Below, in pieces: positions 57,871 to 64,000 of a stretch of DNA of 64,000 nt. Origin of the DNA: Crossaster papposus. Its lineage: Eukaryota > Echinodermata > Asteroidea > Velatida > Solasteridae. The position numbers and the translations under genes were made by a program. Location of the stretch: positions 372,001 to 436,000 of the forward strand of contig JBAIAA010000693.1 of NCBI GenBank assembly GCA_037893245.1, in the 5' to 3' direction. Position 1 is the stretch's first letter; every line of letters starts with the position of its first letter. The notes under the pieces are model-generated. The model did no database searches. It was not told the DNA's origin and worked only from the letters and a program-made list of their open reading frames with translations.

Positions 57871-59125
57871 AGATGGACTACAACGAAAACTCACACATTA
57901 AATTTATTATCGGACCTTGTTTATGTTGTGTTCAGGTAACACTTTATTGTTACGGTCATGTTTTTCTCTAAATAATTTTGTTGCAATTTGACCGAAACAA
58001 TTAGACCTCGATTCTTCGATTTTGAAATTTCCCGCCCTGTACTGGTTCCCGGCAAATATCCACTGAAAACCACAATGAAATCCACGATATAGTACCAGCG
58101 GACTTGTAAACCAGCGAAAAGTGATGACGTACTACCCATGAGCAACCGAGAGTAAACAAAAAACGCCATGTTATTCCGTGTGTATTATGTATGCGTTTTC
58201 ATGCAGAGGCATGAAGTTTTTACGAATCTTTTTTTTATAGTGTATCACTATCAGCTACAATAATGCCAACTTCATGTGTTGTTGGTGGATGCACGAGAAA
58301 TTGTTCGAAGAATCCAGAGATTCATTTTGTGCAATTTCCGCGGGATCCTGCGTTATCAAAGGAATGGGTGAAGTTCGTAAATATTACACGAAAGGATTTC
58401 ACCTTCTGACATGTCTGACCTTCTCGGCAAGAAGTAGGCCTTTGATTTGTTCAGCACATTTTTCAGAGGACTGTGTTGAACCTTCAAGTGCTTTGAAAAA
58501 TTCACTGGGATTGACAACAAAGTTTCGTTTGAAGCCTGGATCGATCCCCACATTGAAAGCGCCAAACATCGAGAGAATTCGTACTACCAGGCCTACTGCT
58601 TCTACGTCGGCCGAGTCATCGGCAACCGCCGGGTCTGCCGTGGCCGCAGAGTCATCGCCTTCTCTCTCGTCTGGTGAGCTCCCCTCATCGCTAGAGCTGC
58701 CATCACTGTCCTCAGAAGTACCTCCACGAAATGCCTCTTCCTCATCTCTACTGTGGTCTTCCCAATACTCGCTGCTATCGGACATTTTTCGCTGTTTTTC
58801 GGTCGAAAATAGTTGTACCAAAATATAGCCTAGCTTGTCCGCTGTTATTCCGCATTGCATTGTACGGTAAAAATGCACGCACACGATCGACCCGAGTAAA
58901 TCGTCATGGGTAGTACGTCACACACAAAGTATGAATTATTCATGAGTTAAGGGCTTTTGCTGAAACTGAGTTTTTCTGGGTCGTAGAACGCCGATCAATT
59001 TTGGTGTTTTTTTGCATGAAGGAACAAGTTTTATTGAATACTAATGATATATTAGTAATCATTATACATTTCTCGAACAAAAAAAGGCAACAAAGCCTTT
59101 ATCATTATTCCGTTGTAGTCCACCT
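57871..59125. mobile_element. Kolobok-like element with THAP gene, TSD TTAA
   Basis: A 1,255-bp element, ends AGATGGACTACAACG and, reversed, AGGTGGACTACAACG, with TTAA on both sides (57867-57870, 59126-59129). It encodes a THAP domain. TTAA plus THAP suggests Kolobok; the rest of a transposase is missing. A second exact inverted repeat, TGACGTACTACCCATGA, lies inside (58125-58141, 58904-58920). Confidence 0.75.
58262..58828 (+). pseudogene. THAP-domain gene fragment, frame-broken
   Basis: Starts MPTSCVVGGCTRNCSKNP, IHFVQFPRDP, WVKFVNITRKDF, the first THAP half with its Cys pair, then meets a TGA near 58400. In the next frame RPLICSAHFSEDCVEPS gives the second half with the Cys-His pair, so a one- or two-base frame break cuts the domain. 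A Ser/Ala-rich tail follows. On the opposite strand an acidic open frame from 58785 (MSDSSEYWEDHSRDEEEAF) also exists. It could be a real short acidic protein, but composition bias alone may explain it. Confidence 0.65.
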
Positions 59126-59776
59126 TTAATGTTGGTATAGGCTTAAGCCGAACACTAATTAGTGCCTAATTAGCCCGTTAAATAAATCCCTTTTTCAATG
59201 CAGTATTGTAATGCGTTTTTCGGCTGCGAATATATCTGCCCCTTTAAAACAAAGTTAAAATCTCATATTTGTATTTCATGATCTACGAGAACATGCTTCT
59301 ATGCACACTTTTCTCTCGCAATTTTGGTAAAGCTAGACTTCAGCGGCCGAACAGTAATTAGTGCACTCGCACTCGTTTGGGCTTATTCGCGATGTTCTTG
59401 GTGATTCAATTACATGTAATTGAAAGTTGAAGTACGACGTTTTGAAAGTTGAAGTACGACATTTGGAAAGTTGAACAACGATGTCTGCCTGTCCGTTTTA
59501 GAACACCATAGAGAAGACAGCGTCGAAACACTGTCTTGCAACTGTTGAAGAACAGGACTGTTTGGGTCCGCCATTCTTACGAGTTTATACGACCGTAGAC
59601 ATGGAGAACAAAAAACCTCCATGTCTAGGATACGACCGTACGATAGGTCATATCGATAGCATTACGTACCCCACTCTATCGACATATTCGATAAAAGGTA
59701 AACAAATGTGGTTTTTTTTCCAGTAGTTGGGCGTTAGGACGACGGTCGTCCTAACGACGGTGGTCACCGTAATGCC

Positions 59777-61166
59777 ATATATATATATATATATATGTTT
59801 TTATATAATTAATTGTTTCCCCTTTGGCTTGCCATAGACTCCGCCTTTGCTATTACGTTATCCGAATAATGGCTCTTCGTCCAATCCGATTACGCACAGT
59901 GTAATTGATACTTTCCGACGCTTCACAGTCGGGTGATTGACACCGATGGGACTCGGCTAAAAGTGGGCTTACACAAGGAAATCAGAATTCCCTTTGATCT
60001 ATCATAAGCCGACTGTTGTCTAACGAAACTCTGCTCTTATTAGAAATACCGAAATCAACAAAAAAGTTTTCGGTAAATGGCAAACATTAATTTTGTCGGA
60101 TATGAAGCAGAATCAGTGTCATAAAGACCGGACGTGTTTTTACAACTCGGATGCTTTCCTTATTCGGATGCATTCCTAATTCGGATGCTTTTTGTAAACT
60201 CGGATGCTTTTTTAATTCGGATGCTTTTCTAGTTCGGATGCTTTTTGTAAACTCGAATGCTTTTTGCAAACCGAACATATTCGCAAATCGGATGCTTTCC
60301 CCATCCGGCACTAGGGTATGGGCGGCCAATAGGGCAACAAATACAACATAAATAACTATATAATAAAGTTTGCAACGCCAAAAACATATAGAAAAACATA
60401 CGAAAATACACAAACATACGAAAATACACAAACATACGAAAATAAACAAACGAAAATAAACACAAATACGGAATCGAAAGACAAACGAAATTACACAAAA
60501 ACAAAACAACGAATAACATAAAATACAATAAAACAACAAATTGAAACCAAATACAATTACAGATTTAAAGAACATATATAAAAGAAAACGCGAAATGGAC
60601 GAAAAATCAAACAAATGTTGTGCGCCCGCCGTACGAGTAAGAGCGAAATAAACAAACAACTCCGAATCAAACAAACAACTCAGAAAACACGCAACTCCGA
60701 AATAAACAATCAACTCCGAAATAAACCATTGCTCTGTGAATAAATGAACTGCAACCCAGAAATATAAACGAACAACTCGGAAAGAAACAAACAGCTCAGA
60801 AATAAACGAACAACTCAGAAATATACGAACCACTCGGAAATATACGAACAACTCGGAAATGTACGAACAACTCAGAAATGTACGAACAACACAGAAATGT
60901 ACGAACAACTCAGAAATGTACGAACAACTCAGAAATATGTATAGGCGGAACTTGGCGAGACAATCCGAATACCCGAAAGAAATTACTGCACTAGTCTTGG
61001 ATCCAAAACGTGGTATTAGACGGGCGCTAAATAGGGGTACGGCATGCATGGCGCGGCGCGCTACTCACATCGTCAAGACGTCTTGGATTAAAGACTATGC
61101 GGCCCAACCTCCTTCCATCGGTCGTGCCTATTATCGGTCACGGTACGCTAATGGATAAAACAGTGT
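59777..61166. repeat. Minisatellite-rich stretch
   Basis: 60140-60295 repeats TTCGGATGCTTTT-like units of 18-25 bp. 60375-60480 repeats AAACATACGAAAATACAC-like units. 60640-60945 repeats a 19-bp unit, ACGAACAACTCAGAAATGT, with several exact copies at the right end. Long open frames here only translate repeats. Confidence 0.75.
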
Positions 61167-62364
61167 TGCAGTCATTGATCTCCATTAGCCTCTGTCATGA
61201 CCTTTCTAAAAGGTCAACGCGCGGAAAATTGTCAAGATGGCGGCGCTTAACAACAGCAACACGTGTGTCGTCAATGTCAGAACTTAATGGCTTACGGCGA
61301 AGCTCTAAAGGCTGTGGCTATTTCGGAAGAATAAACCGTAGGCATAAGGCTAAATGTCATCCCAAACCGTAAAATTACGAAAGAGAAACAAACAGCGACT
61401 GAAAAAATGGTCAGTTGGTGAAAGTGTGCTGCGCTATACGTACGTGCGTATTCGCTATAGTCAACTTCGACGTTGTACCGCATTGTTTATAAACAGTTAA
61501 TGTTGGGCCGACTTTCCTCATGCAATGTTGCCAAACTTATTTGTTGACAAACTGCAAATTCATTGTACCTTTACCATGTTAATGTTATTATTGCTTGCTA
61601 TTTACCCTCTGTTAACAATTTAGGTGTAAACTTAATCCGAAAAAAAACCAAAACAGTGGCGTCCAGAAATTTGGCACACAATCGACCGTGTTCCCTAAGT
61701 TGTGGCGCAATGGAATAATTCTTGGAAAATCCAAGTTTAATATTTACGAACTTCTTTTAATAATAAATGTCATTTATGACCCATGTAAGGTTTCAGTCAA
61801 TAAAAGGGTGAAAGATACTAGATTTCACAGGCGTCTACATTTAATGTGACAGTATTTAAAACTGGTTGGTTTTTAAATTAACATTGCAGGATCAGGAATG
61901 TTGAGGTTTAACGTCCATATAGTAATTATGTGAACAAAGTGCGTGTCCGTAAATCCCCAAATTTATATTTGATGTAAAACAAAACAAAAAAATGCAAAAA
62001 GAATATTGCTTGTATGAATTCGCCCCAAAATTTGTTTACTGTATGGCATTCAAATATATGGCATTCAAATAAAGCTTCACGGTTCAGTTTAAATATTGGG
62101 CCTAACCGGTTTTCTAAGGAGCATAAATACACGGCGGGTATTTTCAAGTGCAGGAAAGCAAATCTAGTTTTATGATTGGCCATTTTATTAAGTATTTCCC
62201 CGCAATTCACTAACTATCTGTTGTCTTTCATCCATGGTATAGCTAATTACGTTAGTCTTACGCGAGAGCTCGGAAGCCATATTGACAAATTTCCGCAAAA
62301 CGCCCTCTTCGGTTGATTTTCGTCATTTCATGACAGAGGCTAATTATGGAGATCAATGGTTGCA
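61167..62364. mobile_element. Inverted-repeat DNA element, 1.2 kb
   Basis: Left end TGCAGTCATTGATCTCCAT.TAGCCTCTGTCATGA pairs with the reversed right end TGCAACCATTGATCTCCAT..TAGCCTCTGTCATGA, with a 3-base gap. No target duplication fixed, no transposase. Confidence 0.65.
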
Positions 62365-63663
62365 GCTTACCTTTGAGTTTGAGGTTGGTGGTGCGAACAT
62401 AGGGCGTTTACCAAATGGGGCTTGAGGCTTGGGGCTTGGGGCTAGGCTCGGGCTTGGCTTGGGCTTGGCTAGGCTCCGGGCTTCATCACAAAGCAAAATG
62501 GCGGCCAAAACGATTCGTACGGTCAGGCTTCGGGAGGCTTCGGCTGGCATATGGCTTCGGTTATCGATACTCGGCTCGGCGCGCGTCGCGAACTGAAAAA
62601 AAACCTTGATTTTTCTCACAGTGTGATATGAAATTTGGTCTGACAAAGTTTATTCTTCGAAGGTTTTCAAAATATACAATGAATTTTAGTAGGTATTTTT
62701 TACGAAATACGGTAGAGGGGGGGGGGGGGGGGGTTGAAGTAGATGCTGAGTTGAGTGCTTCTAGATTTTGTCTACTTCGAGGGTCACGTCTGAAGCACCA
62801 ATTAATAAACAAACGCCTGTGATAAGAATTCTCAGTTAACACAGTATTGCATTCTACTGGTGCAAGATTTTGTGCATTAATATTAATACATGTACCACAA
62901 TAATTAATTCCAGCAGTCAGTATCAATGCTGTTTTATTCAATAAATACAATTTCAATTACATATTAATGTGTGAAGACAAAGGTTATTTAAGCATGACAT
63001 GGTAATGAAATAATGTTTCTTTTTAAAGGAATACTTCATTATGAGGTAACTTATTAGCATATCTTCCCAATTAGTTTTGTTTATCGTGAAGTTTAGGAAA
63101 GGCATTCCAATAAAGTGCATTTTTACTGTACATACATGTAGTGTTACAAATAAGAACATACGTTGTTCATTTTTAGCAATGTGAAGAACACCAGTCCAAA
63201 CCAGTAAATATATATTGTTTTACTTTAGAGCAGAGTTCTATACATGTAAAGTATAATAAGATAAAAACATAAACACAAATGTATGCCAATTGTGCAAACA
63301 CGAGTCCAAAATTACCACATAGAAATAAAAGAGAGGAGCATGTTGTCAACTGTTTAAATATACATTTTACCATTCAAGTAGTATTTGCAACGACTGTCGT
63401 TTCCAGCCCGTTTGCTTTACTCCTTAAACAAGAGGACATTAGGGGTGATGCTTTTTCAGAGGTGTATAATTGTTGAGAGTGTAGAATTCAAGTTAACAAA
63501 CATCTTGGGGTGATCATGTGCCCCCCCCCCCCCCAATCTCCAGTACAGTCTTTAAAGTTGTGCTGCAATGTCAACCCTTATATTGGATAAACTATAAACA
63601 TTTATGTTGTCTGCCCTAAGATATTCCTTGTAGTATATTTGTGTATTAAAATATTCCTGTTAA
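62365..63663. other. No recognised gene
   Basis: Holds GGCTTGGG-type low-complexity repeats (62418-62590), a 17-G tract (62717-62733) and a 14-C tract (63521-63534). Otherwise AT-rich spacer. Confidence 0.45.
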
Positions 63664-63897
63664 CCAGTTCGCGCCGGATGACGTATATAAACGCAAAATT
63701 TTTCCCAAATTCAAAACGGATGACGCATAAACACGCCAAGTTCAAGTTCGAAAATGTATGTCAGCTGCGAGCAAGGCCGGAAATGCGTGGGTGTGCTTCC
63801 CGGCACTATCAGCCTGAACCCGCTTCGGTTCGAGTTTCGTTAAAAATAATCCCGCCCGTGGGCTCGGCGATGTTAAAATAATCCCGGCGCGAACTGG
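63664..63897. mobile_element. 234-bp TTAA MITE, copy B
   Basis: Intact copy with ends CCAGTTCGCGCCGG and CCGGCGCGAACTGG and TTAA on both sides (63660-63663, 63898-63901). Near-identical to copy A at 33070-33303, reverse orientation. TTAA suggests piggyBac- or Kolobok-type mobilisation. Confidence 0.95.
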
Positions 63898-64000
63898 TTA
63901 ACTTGCATTTTTAAGCTCAATCTATTAAAATAGGCTATGAAAAATAAAGCAATGTGACAACTGGACTGTCGGAAGTACGACCAAACCAGAGAAAGGAATC

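Larger units (their letters stand above)
56194..59776. mobile_element. Foldback-like element with long inverted arms
   Basis: Outer ends GACATTACGGTGACCACCGT and, reversed, GGCATTACGGTGACCACCGT. Further inner blocks also pair: GCCCAACTACTGGAAA, the AGTGGGGTACATAATG region, and a perfect 33-bp block (57128-57160 with 59559-59591). The AACTTTCAAAACGTCGT minisatellite lies in the left arm and its inverted form in the right. The arms are about 1.25 kb and 0.37 kb; the centre holds a separate TTAA element. No target duplication was fixed. Confidence 0.7.

Noticed and set aside
60087-61049. A 320-residue minus-strand frame that looks membrane-like (SYISELFVYF repeats)
   Set aside because: It follows the 19-bp minisatellite and neighbouring arrays; hydrophobicity comes from the repeat, with no start, domain or splice support.

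Overview
This window is animal nuclear DNA, most likely from a marine invertebrate. The evidence is AT-rich spacer, GT/AG introns, CATGTA-rich spacer typical of echinoderm, lancelet and mollusc genomes, a BEL/Pao element, an ISL2EU transposon, and SAMD3-like and G2E3/HECT-like genes. The species cannot be fixed from the sequence. No bacterial-type genes, CRISPR arrays, rRNA or intact tRNA genes were seen.

Layout. 1-6156: a Ty3/Gypsy chromovirus-like retrotransposon on the minus strand (gag, pol, integrase, chromodomain, one LTR). Its LTR sits inside the last visible exon of a decayed HECT ubiquitin-ligase gene (minus, 6157-11320), which is also cut by a 1.4-kb DNA transposon and a 26-bp tandem duplication. 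12.9-16.06 kb: a broken second Gypsy element whose gag frame carries a 1,002-bp array of 9- and 12-bp repeats. 17.7-18.9 kb: two small inverted-repeat elements. 19.2-21.8 kb: a five-part SAMD3-like gene (minus). 22167-30294: a nearly intact BEL/Pao retrotransposon with matching 339-bp LTRs and a 5-bp target duplication. 30.5-31.0 kb: two possible host exons. 33.0-35.9 kb: a C2H2-finger, CMC/EnSpm-like transposase pseudogene ended by a 234-bp TTAA element. 38.3-40.0 kb: Gypsy integrase and CR1-like LINE fragments.

41109-49789 is a complete ISL2EU (PIF/Harbinger-related) DNA transposon. It has about 68-bp terminal inverted repeats, an AT target duplication, a THAP-DDE transposase gene on plus, and a SWIM/YqaJ nuclease gene on minus. 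A hAT element sits in the transposase gene and a tRNA-like SINE in a nuclease intron. 49.8-51.1 kb holds the first exon of an unknown host gene and a BED-finger/hAT-like pseudogene split by a small hAT element. 51.1-55.5 kb has no gene I can recognise. 55.5-62.4 kb is a nest of inverted-repeat elements: perfect 70-bp arms, a foldback-like element holding a Kolobok/THAP element, and minisatellites. A second full TTAA element lies at 63.66 kb.

Together the window is a transposon graveyard with one young element (BEL/Pao) and few host exons. Almost every coding region carries stops or one-base frame breaks. Either the genes are decayed or the assembly carries indel errors, and the sequence alone cannot separate these.
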